Of a DNA stretch of 64,000 nt, positions 39,252-47,642 are shown in pieces. Both the position numbers and the translations under genes were made by a program. A model generated the notes under the pieces. That model was not told where the DNA came from. It did no database searches and was given only the letters and a program-made list of their open reading frames with translations. The DNA comes from JACVRM01 sp963755085 (GTDB lineage Bacteria; Actinomycetota; Thermoleophilia; Gaiellales; Gaiellaceae): assembly GCA_963755085.1 (NCBI GenBank), contig CAVWIN010000027.1, forward strand, positions 112,846 to 176,845. The letters run 5' to 3'. Numbering within the stretch: position 1 is the stretch's first letter; every line of letters begins with the position of its first letter.

Positions 39252-40853
39252 CTAGCGCTTCTTCTTCGCCTTCGTCTTCCTGGGCGGCAGCGTCTTCTTC
39301 GCCTTCGGCGCGGCCCCGACGCGGAACGGCTTGCCGGTCACAAAGGTGATGCGCTGCGGGTTCATCTCGGCCGCGAGCCGGATCCCGTAGACGTAGACGC
39401 CCGCCTTCACGCGCTTGCGCGCGAACGTGACCGTCCGGCCGAACGGTGCGAGCGCGCGTCCGGAGAGCTTCAGCACCGGCTTCATCGTCGCCGGCGCCTT
39501 GTCGGTGAGCGCCTTGCCGATGAGCGTCTGCGACCGCGCCGTGAGCGTCGTCCCCGGCAGGCGGAAGAGGCCGGCCGTGAAGAGGGCGTTCTCCTTGACG
39601 CCGAGCGGGAAGCTCCAGGCCGTGAACTTCGCGGGCAGCGTCTTGTGGGCGTCGAAGCGGGGCGCGGCGCCGACGACGGCCGTCGTGTGTTTCCACGTCA
39701 CGGGCGTGCCGGCGCAGTTGCCGTGCGACGTCGCCAGCTCCGTCTTGACCGCGTCGTACGACGGCCTGGTCGTCCCGTCGGCGCGCATCAGCCCGGCCTG
39801 CCAGCGCTCCAGGGCGGTCTCGTCCTCGAGGCCGAAGAAGTCGAGGGATTTGACGGCCGGGTCGCACGCGACCAGGCGGATCGCCTGCGTGTAGTCGGCG
39901 GCCTGGTTCGTCTCGTCGGTCGTGGCGACGTTCTCGGTGCCGGAGTAGGCGGCCTGCGCGGAGGGAACGATGCCGACCTGCCAGCCGACCTCGGCGATCC
40001 GGAGGCGGAGCGCCGGAAGCATCAGCGACTGCCCGGTCTCGGCGAACGTCGGCTGGGCGGTGCCGTTGAAGGCATCCCAAACGGCCTGCTTGAGCCGGCC
40101 GAGGTCGACGAGCCCGACCTTAGGCCACGAGGATGCCACGCCGAACGGCTGTGAGTCGCGCTCGGGGTAGGCGTGGAAGGCGAGCTCGTCCATGATCGGC
40201 TTCGTCCGGCCGCTCAAGCGGTAGGCGGCGCCGATGTCGCGCAGGCAGCGCACCGGCGACGTCGATGGATTGTCCGCGGCGGCGGCGATGTCGTTGCCAC
40301 GCGGGGACAGGCCGACGCCGATGACCGTGATCGCCGGGTTGACGGCCTTCAGCGCGTCGTAGCCGGCCGCGAGCACGGGCTCGTACGACGCGCAGGCAAG
40401 CGGGGTGCCCGCGGTCGAGAACTGGGGCTGCCAGAAGCGCGGCTGGTTCGGCTCGTTGCCGACGACGAAGTCGGTCACCTGCGGGTAATCGCCGGCGAGC
40501 TCCGCGAGGAAGCCGGCGAACTGCCCGGGTGCGTCCGGCGACGCTGTCAGCGAGCCCGGCTTTGCGGGGTACACGGCGAAGACCACGCGGACGCCTGCCG
40601 CCGCGGCGTTCGGGACGTAGGCGTCCAGCAGCGCCTTCGACGGGATCGTGTCCGGCGCGTCGGGGCTCCACACGATCGAGACGCGGTTCTCGGTCAGGCC
40701 GACGTCGGTGAGGTGCGCGAGAAAGGCCGCGCCGCCGTCCGCCGAGTCGCGGCCCGAGTCGTCGGTCACGCCGACGGCCAGTGCCGCGCGGCCGGCGCCC
40801 GGAAGTGCGAGCGAGAGCAGGAGCAGCGCGATGAGCAGCACGGGGCGGCGCAT
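39252..40853 (-). CDS. Secreted glycoside-hydrolase-like (TIM barrel) protein
   Basis: From ATG 40853 the product has 533 residues with a signal peptide (PVLLIALLLLSLALPGAGRA). The next 340 residues resemble a clan-A glycoside hydrolase barrel: the acid/base region FVVGNEPNQPRFWQP and a second Glu in RIAEVGWQVG as candidate nucleophile. The C-terminal 130 residues are a separate beta-rich domain ending in a Lys/Arg-rich tail (KTLPPRKTKAKKKR). An alternative ATG at 40892 overlaps the previous stop (TGATG) and adds 13 residues before the signal peptide. Substrate unknown. Confidence 0.75.
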   Translation of the reverse strand: MRRPVLLIALLLLSLALPGAGRAALAVGVTDDSGRDSADGGAAFLAHLTDVGLTENRVSIVWSPDAPDTIPSKALLDAYVPNAAAAGVRVVFAVYPAKPGSLTASPDAPGQFAGFLAELAGDYPQVTDFVVGNEPNQPRFWQPQFSTAGTPLACASYEPVLAAGYDALKAVNPAITVIGVGLSPRGNDIAAAADNPSTSPVRCLRDIGAAYRLSGRTKPIMDELAFHAYPERDSQPFGVASSWPKVGLVDLGRLKQAVWDAFNGTAQPTFAETGQSLMLPALRLRIAEVGWQVGIVPSAQAAYSGTENVATTDETNQAADYTQAIRLVACDPAVKSLDFFGLEDETALERWQAGLMRADGTTRPSYDAVKTELATSHGNCAGTPVTWKHTTAVVGAAPRFDAHKTLPAKFTAWSFPLGVKENALFTAGLFRLPGTTLTARSQTLIGKALTDKAPATMKPVLKLSGRALAPFGRTVTFARKRVKAGVYVYGIRLAAEMNPQRITFVTGKPFRVGAAPKAKKTLPPRKTKAKKKR

Positions 40854-40891
40854 GTGGTCGCCATCGGCAGGCGTGTGTCCGGTCTTGAGCA

Positions 40892-41947
40892 TCAGCGCTG
40901 AGCCGTGGAGGGGGCCACGGCCTTACGCGTCGGAAGCGCCGCAAGCACCGCATCGAGCAGCCGGTCCGGCCCGAACCGCACCGGGTCGTCGGCCGCGAGC
41001 CCGGTGATCCCGGCGACCTGTCGGATCGCGCGCGCGGCCTCCGCGTCGTCGAGGCCGCGCGTGTTCACTGCGACTGCGGCGACGCGCGCCGGCCGGGCGG
41101 GCAGCGAGATCTCCTCGTGGAGGCGGACGAGCGCGTCGAGGGGCGGGATCGGGTGGCCCGGCGCGCCCTCGATCTCGGTCGAGCCTGCCCGGTGGCACAG
41201 CACGAAGGCGTGCGGCGCCGAGCCGTGGATCAGCCCCAGCGTGACGCCCGAGTACATCGGGTGCACGAGCGAGCCCTGCCCCTCGACCCACAGCAGGCGG
41301 CCGCCGCGCTGAGCGCCCTCGACGACGAGCTGCTCGGCCGCGCCCGCGAGGAAATCGGAGACGACGGCGTCGACGGCGATCCCCCAACCTGCGATCGCCA
41401 TGCCGGTCTGCCCGGTGGGCACGAACACCGACTCGAGCCCGCGCCGGCGGGCAGCTCGGTCGAGCTCGAGCGAGACGGTCATCTTCCCGATCGCGCAGTC
41501 GGAGCCGACGGTGAGCACGATGTCCGCGTCAACCTCGAGGTTGGCGCCGGTCGGGACGCTCAGCCCGGCGGGCGGCCGCCGCAGGTCGCGCAGCTCGACG
41601 CCGAGCGTCTCCGCCAGAGCCGCGAGCTCGGGGTCGAAGGACAGGAACTCGTGCAGCCCGTTCTCGACATCGAGACCGGCGGCGATCGAGTCGCGCAGCA
41701 GCACGCGCCACTCGGGCGGGAAGCGGCCGCCCTGCGTCGCGACGCCGACGAGCGCCGTCGTCGGCGCGTAGGCCAGCGCCTCCCTGACCGAGCCGACGAT
41801 CGGGATGCCCTTGTGCGTCTCCCCCGCGCGCTGCGTGTCGAGGATCGCGAGCACCGGGTCGAGCCCGTAGTCGACGACGCCGCGCAGCGTCTTCCCGTAG
41901 TGCGGGTCGCCGCTCTTGCCCTCGGCGAGGACGAGGTAGCGCTTCAC
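40892..41947 (-). CDS. DUF1611 P-loop protein, DgcN-like
   Basis: A 351-residue DUF1611 protein. It has an N-terminal Rossmann-like domain (YLVLAEGKSGDPHYGKTLRG in part) and a C-terminal P-loop domain with GSDCAIGKMT (about 147-156). GTG 41947 overlaps the stop of the enolase-superfamily gene (GTGA). DUF1611 proteins paired with a dipeptide-epimerase-like enzyme have been described as DgcN/DgcA of D-glutamate catabolism (N-acetyltransferase and N-acetyl-D-glutamate racemase). I infer the same pair here from the gene context. Confidence 0.88.
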   Translation of the reverse strand: MKRYLVLAEGKSGDPHYGKTLRGVVDYGLDPVLAILDTQRAGETHKGIPIVGSVREALAYAPTTALVGVATQGGRFPPEWRVLLRDSIAAGLDVENGLHEFLSFDPELAALAETLGVELRDLRRPPAGLSVPTGANLEVDADIVLTVGSDCAIGKMTVSLELDRAARRRGLESVFVPTGQTGMAIAGWGIAVDAVVSDFLAGAAEQLVVEGAQRGGRLLWVEGQGSLVHPMYSGVTLGLIHGSAPHAFVLCHRAGSTEIEGAPGHPIPPLDALVRLHEEISLPARPARVAAVAVNTRGLDDAEAARAIRQVAGITGLAADDPVRFGPDRLLDAVLAALPTRKAVAPSTAQR

Positions 41948-42960
41948 GTGCGCACGGTGGCCGGCTGGACGCCGAGGCCAGGGGCGGCCGGCGGCACCTG
42001 GATGCCGTCGACCAGCTCGACGCCCGGGCACGGGTCCTCGGCGAGCAGGAGGTTGCCGTCCAGGTCGACGTGGTCGCAGAGGCTCGCGACCTGGCACCCG
42101 GCCGAGATGCCGAGCCCGGACTCGACCATACAGCCGAGCATCACGCCGAGGCCGAGCGCGCGCGCGGCGTGCGCCATCCGCACGGCCTCGCGGATGCCGC
42201 CCGACTTCGCGAGCTTGATCGTGATGCCGTGTGCGCGCTCGGCGCAGGGCGCGACGTCGGCGAGGGTGTGGCAGTCCTCGTCGACGAAGATCGGCAGCGG
42301 CGAGCGCCGTTTCAGCTCCGGCGCGCCCGGGTCGCCGGCGGGCAGCGGCTGCTCGCAGTACTCGACGCCGAGCCCGGCCAGCTGTGGCAGCGTCTCGAGC
42401 GCCTGGTCGAGCGTCCACCACTCATTGACGTCGACCTGCATTGGCACCCGCGCGACGCCGTGGACGGCGCGGACGCGCTCGACGTCGAGGCCGTCGCCGC
42501 CGCCCAGCTTCAGCTTCAGGCGCTGGAAGGGCGCGCCGGAGCGCTCGGCCTTGCGCGCCATCGCGTCCGGGTCGTCCAGCGGGATCGTCCAGGAGGTCGG
42601 CGGGCCGAGCCGGCGGTGGCCGAGCAGGCGCCAGACGGGGACGCCGGCGAGCTTGCCGCAGAGGTCGTGCAGCGCACCGTCGACCGCCGCCTTGCCGGCG
42701 TGCTCGCCCGGCCGTTCGGCGAGCCGCGCCTCGATCTCGTCGAGCGCGAACGGGTCGTCGCCGAGCTCCGCGGCCTCGATGAAGGCGAGGGCGGACGCGG
42801 GCGACTCGTCGTAGCGGTCGATCGGCGCCGCCTCGCCCCATCCCACCTCGCCCTCGTGCTCGACCGCCACGTGGACAACCTCGGCGACGTCCTGGGCGCC
42901 GCGCGCGATCGTGAACCGCTCGGCGAGCGGCATCGCGACGATGCGGCCGGAGACGCGCAT
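41944..42960 (-). CDS. Enolase-superfamily epimerase/racemase, DgcA-like
   Basis: A 338-residue muconate-lactonising subgroup protein. The capping domain is followed by a barrel with Lys acid/base in QRLKLKLGG, metal ligands in QVDVNEWW, EYCEQPL and FVDEDCH, and the second catalytic Lys in GITIKLAKSGGI. Similar proteins are L-Ala-D/L-Glu epimerases; next to a DUF1611 gene the better guess is N-acyl-glutamate racemase (DgcA). ATG 42960 lies 8 nt from TAGGGT (42974-42969). It is transcribed divergently from tRNA-Arg. Confidence 0.9.
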   Translation of the reverse strand: MRVSGRIVAMPLAERFTIARGAQDVAEVVHVAVEHEGEVGWGEAAPIDRYDESPASALAFIEAAELGDDPFALDEIEARLAERPGEHAGKAAVDGALHDLCGKLAGVPVWRLLGHRRLGPPTSWTIPLDDPDAMARKAERSGAPFQRLKLKLGGGDGLDVERVRAVHGVARVPMQVDVNEWWTLDQALETLPQLAGLGVEYCEQPLPAGDPGAPELKRRSPLPIFVDEDCHTLADVAPCAERAHGITIKLAKSGGIREAVRMAHAARALGLGVMLGCMVESGLGISAGCQVASLCDHVDLDGNLLLAEDPCPGVELVDGIQVPPAAPGLGVQPATVRT

Positions 42961-42968
42961 TGCGCCAA

Positions 42969-42974
42969 ACCCTA
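42969..42974 (-). promoter_or_regulatory. Candidate -10 box for dgcA-dgcN transcript
   Basis: TAGGGT on the minus strand lies 8 nt before ATG 42960, fitting a leaderless or nearly leaderless mRNA. Confidence 0.45.
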
Positions 42975-42992
42975 ATCGCGGCCCCGCGCCGA

Positions 42993-42998
42993 TACACT
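42993..42998 (+). promoter_or_regulatory. Candidate -10 box for tRNA-Arg
   Basis: TACACT ends 11 nt before the mature tRNA 5' end at 43010, so transcription would begin about 5 nt upstream of the tRNA. The -35 region is weak. Confidence 0.5.
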
Positions 42999-43009
42999 GG
43001 GGCCTCCCC

Positions 43010-43082
43010 GCGCCAGTAGCTCAGGGGATAGAGCGCGCGCCTCCGGAGCGCGAGGTCGCAGGTTCGATTCCTGCCTGGCGCA
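43010..43082 (+). tRNA. tRNA-Arg (anticodon CCG)
   Basis: A full 73-nt cloverleaf: acceptor arm GCGCCAG (43010-43016) with CTGGCGC (43075-43081), D arm GCTC/GAGC, anticodon stem CGCGC/GCGCG (43036-43040 and 43048-43052) around loop CTCCGGA, and T arm GCAGG/CCTGC with loop TTCGATT. The anticodon CCG (43043-43045) reads CGG. The discriminator base is A, and the CCA end is not encoded, so tRNase Z and CCA-adding enzyme are required. Confidence 0.97.
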
Positions 43083-43083
43083 T

Positions 43084-43200
43084 ATGGCTGCCGAGCGACG
43101 AATGGGGGAGAAGGAGCGCGGCGTCTTTCTCGCGCTGCTCGGGATCTCTGCCGGGCTGGTCGGCTTCTTCGCCTGGCTCTCGCGGCGCGACACCCCGTAG
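43084..43200 (+). CDS. 38-residue single-helix membrane protein directly after tRNA-Arg
   Basis: ATG 43084 lies one nucleotide after the tRNA 3' end. The frame encodes MAAERRMGEKERG, a hydrophobic helix (VFLALLGISAGLVGFFAWL) and SRRDTP before TAG, so a small membrane protein with a charged cytoplasmic N-terminus is likely. There is no ribosome site, but cleavage of the precursor by tRNase Z after the discriminator would leave an mRNA with a 1-nt leader. Function unknown. The codon choices are GC-rich at third positions like neighbouring genes. Confidence 0.5.
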   Translation: MAAERRMGEKERGVFLALLGISAGLVGFFAWLSRRDTP

Positions 43201-43297
43201 GGCAGCAGGGGCTGTGCCCGCGCAGCGGGGGCTGTCTCTCGTGCCTGTACGGAGGCATCCGGGCTGAACGGGTTCCGCCGACCGAGCTGTCGTCGGA

Positions 43298-44416
43298 TCA
43301 CTGGGGACAGCCCCCTGCGGGGACAGCCCCGGCAAGCGCCTCGACGAGCGCTTGCAGATCATCGCGTGTGTTATAGATCTGCACGGAAATCCGGAGCAGC
43401 GGCCGGTCGTTCCACTCTTCCGCTACGACCTCGATGCGGTGCTCCTGCCAGAGGCGCCGACGCACCTCCCCCGCGTCTCCCATCGGCAGCTCGACGCTCG
43501 CCATCTGGTGGAAGAGCCCGGGTGCCGCGACCGGCTCGCCGAGGAGCGGCGCGAACTCCGCCGCGAGCGCATGGCACGCATCGCGCGCGGGCGCCAGGCG
43601 CTCGCGGTGAAAGGCGATCGCCGCCGGAAGCGCGAGGTACGATGAGGGGTCGGTCGTCCCCTGCCGGCCGTGGCGCTCGGCGAACCGCTCCGAGTGCGCG
43701 CCCCAGCTGATCACGTGCGGACGAAGGAGGTCGCGGAGCTCGGGGCGGGCGTAGAGAAAGCCGCTGCCCTTGGGCGCGCACAGCCATTTGTGGCAGTTTC
43801 CCGCGTAGGCGTCTGCCCCCAGCGTCTCCAGGTCGAGGTCGAGCTGCCCTGGCCCGTGCGCGCCGTCGACGACGCTGATGACCCCGGCGGCGCGGGCACG
43901 GCGGCAGAGCTCCTCGACCGGGAAGCGGATCGCCGTTGGCGCGGTGATGTGGCTGACGAACAGCACGCGCGTCTGCCCGGTGACGCCGGCCCACACGGCG
44001 TCCGCGATCTCCTCGTCAGTCGCGCACGGCACCGGCACGGGCGCCTCGACCCACCTAGCGCCGGCCCGCTCGCAGGCGTCCTGCCACACGAACCGCATGG
44101 CTCCGTACTCGTGGTCGGTCGAGAGCACCTCGTCCCCCGGCCGCAGCTCCAGCGACCGGGCGACGACATTCACGCCGGCGGTCGCGTTCGGCAGCAGTAC
44201 GAGCCCCTCGGGGTCGGCGCCGACGAACGCGCCGAGCTGCGCGCGTACGTCCTCGAGCAGGCCGGTCAGACGCCGCGTGATGAGGTCGACCGGCTCACGT
44301 TCCAGCTCGCGCTGCCAGCCCTGGTACTCGGCAAAGACTGGCTCGGGGCAGGCGCCGAACGAGCCGTGGTTCAGGAAGACGACGCTGTCGTCCAGCAGGA
44401 ACGGGGTGCGAGGCAC
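43298..44416 (-). CDS. Class V aminotransferase (isopenicillin-N epimerase-like)
   Basis: A 372-residue fold-type I PLP enzyme from GTG 44416. It starts PRTPFLLDDSVVFLNHGSFGACP, has the PLP-binding region VSVVDGAHGPGQLDL-like (SVVDGAHGPGQLDL) and the Schiff-base Lys in AGNCHKWLCAPKGSG. Relatives include cysteine desulfurase-like and CefD-type epimerases; substrate cannot be assigned. It begins 1 nt after the propeller gene's stop, so both form one operon. The 3' end lies in a set of GGGGACAGCCCC-type repeats. Confidence 0.9.
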   Translation of the reverse strand: MPRTPFLLDDSVVFLNHGSFGACPEPVFAEYQGWQRELEREPVDLITRRLTGLLEDVRAQLGAFVGADPEGLVLLPNATAGVNVVARSLELRPGDEVLSTDHEYGAMRFVWQDACERAGARWVEAPVPVPCATDEEIADAVWAGVTGQTRVLFVSHITAPTAIRFPVEELCRRARAAGVISVVDGAHGPGQLDLDLETLGADAYAGNCHKWLCAPKGSGFLYARPELRDLLRPHVISWGAHSERFAERHGRQGTTDPSSYLALPAAIAFHRERLAPARDACHALAAEFAPLLGEPVAAPGLFHQMASVELPMGDAGEVRRRLWQEHRIEVVAEEWNDRPLLRISVQIYNTRDDLQALVEALAGAVPAGGCPQ

Positions 44417-44417
44417 G

Positions 44418-46499
44418 TCAGCGCAGGATGCCGGTATGCCCGAGCGAGTGCCGCCCGGGCTGCGGCCAGACGCAGACACCGTGCGGGCCGTTGCCGACCG
44501 GGATCCGCGCAAGCAGCTTGCCGGTCCGCGTCGAGATCGCGTAGACGACCGCGTTGTAGCGCCCCGACAGCCACAGCACCTTGCCGTCCGCCGACACCCC
44601 GCCCATGTCCGGGCTGCCGCCGCCCGGGATCCACCACTTGCGCAGCACCTTCCCCGTCCGGAAGCTGATCACCGAGATCGAGCCCTCGCCGCGGTTCGAC
44701 GCGTAGAGGAAGCGGGCGTCGCGGCTCGGGTACAGGCCGTGCACGCCGTGACCGGTCCTGAGGAAGCCGCGCACCCGGAACCGCTGCGCGTCGATCTTCC
44801 AGAGGCCTCCGGCCATCATGTCGGCCACCCAGAACGTCCGGCCGTCGGGCGAGAGCTTGACGTCCTGCGGCATCGACGAGAAGCCGTTCGGCAGCGTCAG
44901 CGTCTGGATCACGCGCGGGTGCTCGACGTCCACCTCGAGGAGCTGGCCCGAGAACTCGCAGCTCGCCACCGCGCGCGTGCCGTCGGCCGAGAAGTCCATG
45001 TGATCGACGCCCGCACAGGGCACGTGCAGGGAGCGCTTCAGGGCAAAGGTGTTCGGGTCGCGGAAGTCGAGCCGGTGCAGGCGCTCGGCGACAACGATCG
45101 CGTAGCGCCCGTTGGGGGTGAAGTAGAGGTTGTACGGATCCTCGACCGGGATCGTCCGGACGGGCTTCCCCGTCTTCGGGTCGACGCGCGTGAGCGTGTT
45201 CCCCAGGTCGTTCAGCACGTAGAGCCAGCGCAGGTCCCACGACGGGGTGACGTGCTGCGGCAGCTCGCCGACGGCGAAGTGGCCGACGATCTTGAAGGTG
45301 TGCGGGTCGATGACGTCGACCGTGTTGCTCTGGCTGTTGGGGACGTAGACGCGGTCGAGCGCGTGCTGCGCGGGGCCGTCGAGCATCCCGGCGCCGTCCG
45401 CCGCGTAGACGTTCGCCACCTTTTGCCGCTTCGGCGCCGCGCCCTCGGCGACGCGCAGCCGGAGGATGCTGTCCGTCGTGCCGGAGGGCCCGCGCCCGCC
45501 GATGACCAGGATCCTGTGGCCCAGCGTCACCGCTGCCGCGTCCGAGAGCCCGATCGGCAGCGTCCCAGCCGGGCGCACACGGTGCCGGAGAACGTCCACG
45601 GATTCGATCGCGTCGGTCGGCGTGTTCGCGGCGGCGCCGCGCCCGCCGAGCACGTACGCGGTGCCGCCGACGGTCGCGGCGGCCGCGTGCGTGGTCGCGT
45701 CGGGCAGGCGGCCGACGAGAGCGACGCGCCGCGTCGCCGGGTCGAACGCGTACACGGCGCGTGACGCGGTGCCGTTCGGAAGCGAGCCGCCGGCGACGAC
45801 GACGCGCCCGTCAACCGCCGTCACTGCGGCGTACCGGACGGGCGACGGGAGATGGCCGACCACGCGCGCGGGCGACCCAGGGCGCCACGCCACGACCGTG
45901 TCCAGCCACGCGGCACCCGTGTAGCCGCCGACGACGTAGACCGTCCCGTTCGCCACGGCCGCCGCCTGGTCGGAGCTCGGCGCCGGCAGCCGCCCGACGG
46001 TGCGCGGTGTTGTGCCCGGGTCGATGCGGAGGATGCCGTCGTGCTGTGCCGTCCCGTCGCCCCCGCCCAGCAGGTAGGCGTGGCCCCCGACGGCGGCCGC
46101 GGCGGCGTCGTGCAGCGCGAGCGGCAAGTGGCTCGCCGTTCGGGCGCCGTGCGGGGACACGACCCGGACGTCGGTGGTCGAGACGTCCGCGGCGGACAGG
46201 CCGCCCGCCGCGACCGCGCGTGTCGCGGAGAGCGGCGCCGCGGCCGCGTCCTGGACGGCTGCAGGCAGGGTCCCTGTGCCGGCCGGCACCAGCCGCGTTA
46301 CGACAAGCCGGTGCCGCGTCACGGGGTCCGTCGCCGCGCGCGTCGTCGTCTGCGTCGTCGAGTCTGCTTTGCCCTGCGCCAGGAGCAGCCCGGCCACCGA
46401 GGCGGCAACCGCACCGACGGCGATCGCCGCGACGACCACCCGGAGCACGCGGCGAGGGCGGCGGCGGAAGCGCAGACGGCTGGCGGGTGGCCTGCTCAT
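44418..46499 (-). CDS. Membrane-anchored double beta-propeller protein (Kelch plus YVTN-type)
   Basis: The 693-residue product has an N-terminal Arg-rich stretch and one membrane helix (VLRVVVAAIAVGAVAASVAGLLL). Residues about 80-370 hold six Kelch-like repeats (for example GTVYVVGGYTGAAWLDTV and GTAYVLGGRGAAANTPTDAI). Residues about 385-690 hold a YVTN-type propeller (RVYVPNSQSNTVDVIDPHTF and RFLYASNRGEGSISVISFRT in part). It should sit outside the membrane and bind a partner or sugar; no catalytic site is seen. The fusion of two unlike propellers is unusual. ATG 46499 is divergent from corA. Confidence 0.85.
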   Translation of the reverse strand: MSRPPASRLRFRRRPRRVLRVVVAAIAVGAVAASVAGLLLAQGKADSTTQTTTRAATDPVTRHRLVVTRLVPAGTGTLPAAVQDAAAAPLSATRAVAAGGLSAADVSTTDVRVVSPHGARTASHLPLALHDAAAAAVGGHAYLLGGGDGTAQHDGILRIDPGTTPRTVGRLPAPSSDQAAAVANGTVYVVGGYTGAAWLDTVVAWRPGSPARVVGHLPSPVRYAAVTAVDGRVVVAGGSLPNGTASRAVYAFDPATRRVALVGRLPDATTHAAAATVGGTAYVLGGRGAAANTPTDAIESVDVLRHRVRPAGTLPIGLSDAAAVTLGHRILVIGGRGPSGTTDSILRLRVAEGAAPKRQKVANVYAADGAGMLDGPAQHALDRVYVPNSQSNTVDVIDPHTFKIVGHFAVGELPQHVTPSWDLRWLYVLNDLGNTLTRVDPKTGKPVRTIPVEDPYNLYFTPNGRYAIVVAERLHRLDFRDPNTFALKRSLHVPCAGVDHMDFSADGTRAVASCEFSGQLLEVDVEHPRVIQTLTLPNGFSSMPQDVKLSPDGRTFWVADMMAGGLWKIDAQRFRVRGFLRTGHGVHGLYPSRDARFLYASNRGEGSISVISFRTGKVLRKWWIPGGGSPDMGGVSADGKVLWLSGRYNAVVYAISTRTGKLLARIPVGNGPHGVCVWPQPGRHSLGHTGILR

Positions 46500-46582
46500 G
46501 ATGAAGCGCCCAGGGGCGGCCGGACGCTCGCCTACTCTGCCTGACGCCTGCCTGAACGAGGGGAGGCGAACGGCCCGCGGGC

Positions 46583-46588
46583 TAGAAT
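46583..46588 (+). promoter_or_regulatory. TANNNT box upstream of corA
   Basis: TAGAAT ends 6 nt before GTG 46595, which with ATG 46598 opens the short frame at 46595-46708. This is a good leaderless promoter, but in a different reading frame from corA. Confidence 0.5.
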
Positions 46589-46594
46589 GCGATT

Positions 46595-46708
46595 GTGATG
46601 CCGGCGACCGAGGATCCGCTCAGTACCTATGCCGAGCCTGCCTCGGATCCGTCGCCCGCGCGGCCGGACGCTCCCTTCGCAGGAGACGTCCCGGTCCGAG
46701 CCCGCTGA
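46595..46708 (+). other. Short ORF overlapping the 5' end of corA, possibly its real N-terminus
   Basis: GTG-ATG at 46595-46600 opens a 37-codon frame (MPATEDPLSTYAEPASDPSP and on) that ends with TGA at 46706-46708, overlapping the corA frame by 80 nt. Its start has the right promoter spacing, whereas the corA ATG at 46629 has neither promoter spacing nor ribosome site. Either it is a leader peptide or one base is missing or extra near 46700 and the two frames form one protein. Confidence 0.4.
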
Positions 46709-47609
46709 GGTCGAGGCCGCCGGCCTCACCTGGGTCCACCTGGACCGTCCCGACGAGCAGTCGATCAGCGCGCTCGCCGAGCGCTTCGGCTGGCACGAGC
46801 TCGACGTCGAGGACGTGCTCTCGAAGCGCCAGCGGCCGAAGATCGACGAGTACCCGGACTACCTCTTCGTCGTGCTCCATTTCCCGTTCTACGACAAGAA
46901 CGTCCAGCGGCTGAACGGGGCCGAGCTCGACGTCTTCCTCGGGCCCGACTACGTCGTCACGCTGCCCGCCGTCCCGCTGCTGCCGGTCACGCGGCTTTTC
47001 ACACGCTGCCGCGAGGACGAGGCGTTCCGGACCGAGCTCTTCGCCAACGGCTCGGGGCGCCTGCTCTACGAGATCCTCGACGACCTCATGGACTACTGCT
47101 TCCCGATCCTCGACAAGATCGGGCACAAGCTCGACTCGATCGAGGACGACATGTTCGAGGGTGCCTCCGAGTCGGTCGTCCGCGACCTCTCGAACGTCAA
47201 GCAGGAGATCATCTCCTACCGCAAGATCATCAAGCCCGAGCGCTCGACCCTGCGCAGCCTCGAGCGCTACGTCGAGCGCTTCCTGCCAGAGGCGCTCGAG
47301 CTCTACTTCGACGACATCGTCGATGCCGCCGAGCGCATCTGGGACCTGCTCGACAACTACAAGGAGGTCGTCGAGGCGCTCGAGGACACGAACGAGTCGG
47401 TGATCTCGCACCGCCAGAACGACGTCCTGCGCGTCCTCACGATCATCAGCGTCACCCTGCTGCCGCTGACGCTCATCACCGGCATCTTCGGGATGAACGT
47501 CGACTTCCCGGGCTTCGGCACCGCCGCGGCCTTCTGGGTCATCGTCGGCGCGATGGTCACGGCCGGGATCGCGGCGCTCGCCTTTTTCCGGCTGAAGCAC
47601 TGGCTCTAA
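46629..47609 (+). CDS. corA: CorA-type magnesium/divalent cation channel
   Basis: A 326-residue CorA: a large N-terminal cytoplasmic domain with long helices (about 130-280), and two C-terminal membrane helices, the first ending in the signature GIFGMNVDF (about 287-292) that forms the pore mouth. CorA pentamers import Mg2+ and sometimes Co2+ or Ni2+. The conserved part begins at VEAAGLTWVHLDRP; the first 25 residues are Arg-rich and unlike the family, so the real N-terminus may come from the overlapping frame at 46595. Confidence 0.93.
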   Translation: MPSLPRIRRPRGRTLPSQETSRSEPAEVEAAGLTWVHLDRPDEQSISALAERFGWHELDVEDVLSKRQRPKIDEYPDYLFVVLHFPFYDKNVQRLNGAELDVFLGPDYVVTLPAVPLLPVTRLFTRCREDEAFRTELFANGSGRLLYEILDDLMDYCFPILDKIGHKLDSIEDDMFEGASESVVRDLSNVKQEIISYRKIIKPERSTLRSLERYVERFLPEALELYFDDIVDAAERIWDLLDNYKEVVEALEDTNESVISHRQNDVLRVLTIISVTLLPLTLITGIFGMNVDFPGFGTAAAFWVIVGAMVTAGIAALAFFRLKHWL

Positions 47610-47630
47610 GGGGCTGCCCCTCAGCCCGTG

Positions 47631-47636
47631 TAGAAC
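47631..47636 (+). promoter_or_regulatory. -10 box for leaderless HIT gene
   Basis: TAGAAC ends 6 nt before ATG 47643, the same spacing as at several other genes in this window. Confidence 0.4.
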
Positions 47637-47642
47637 ACGCCC

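Noticed and set aside
43201..43330. GGGGACAGCCCC repeats as a mobile-element or CRISPR trace
   Set aside because: Only three short copies in direct and inverted order, no spacers and no cas genes; more likely a terminator-like region and coding overlap.
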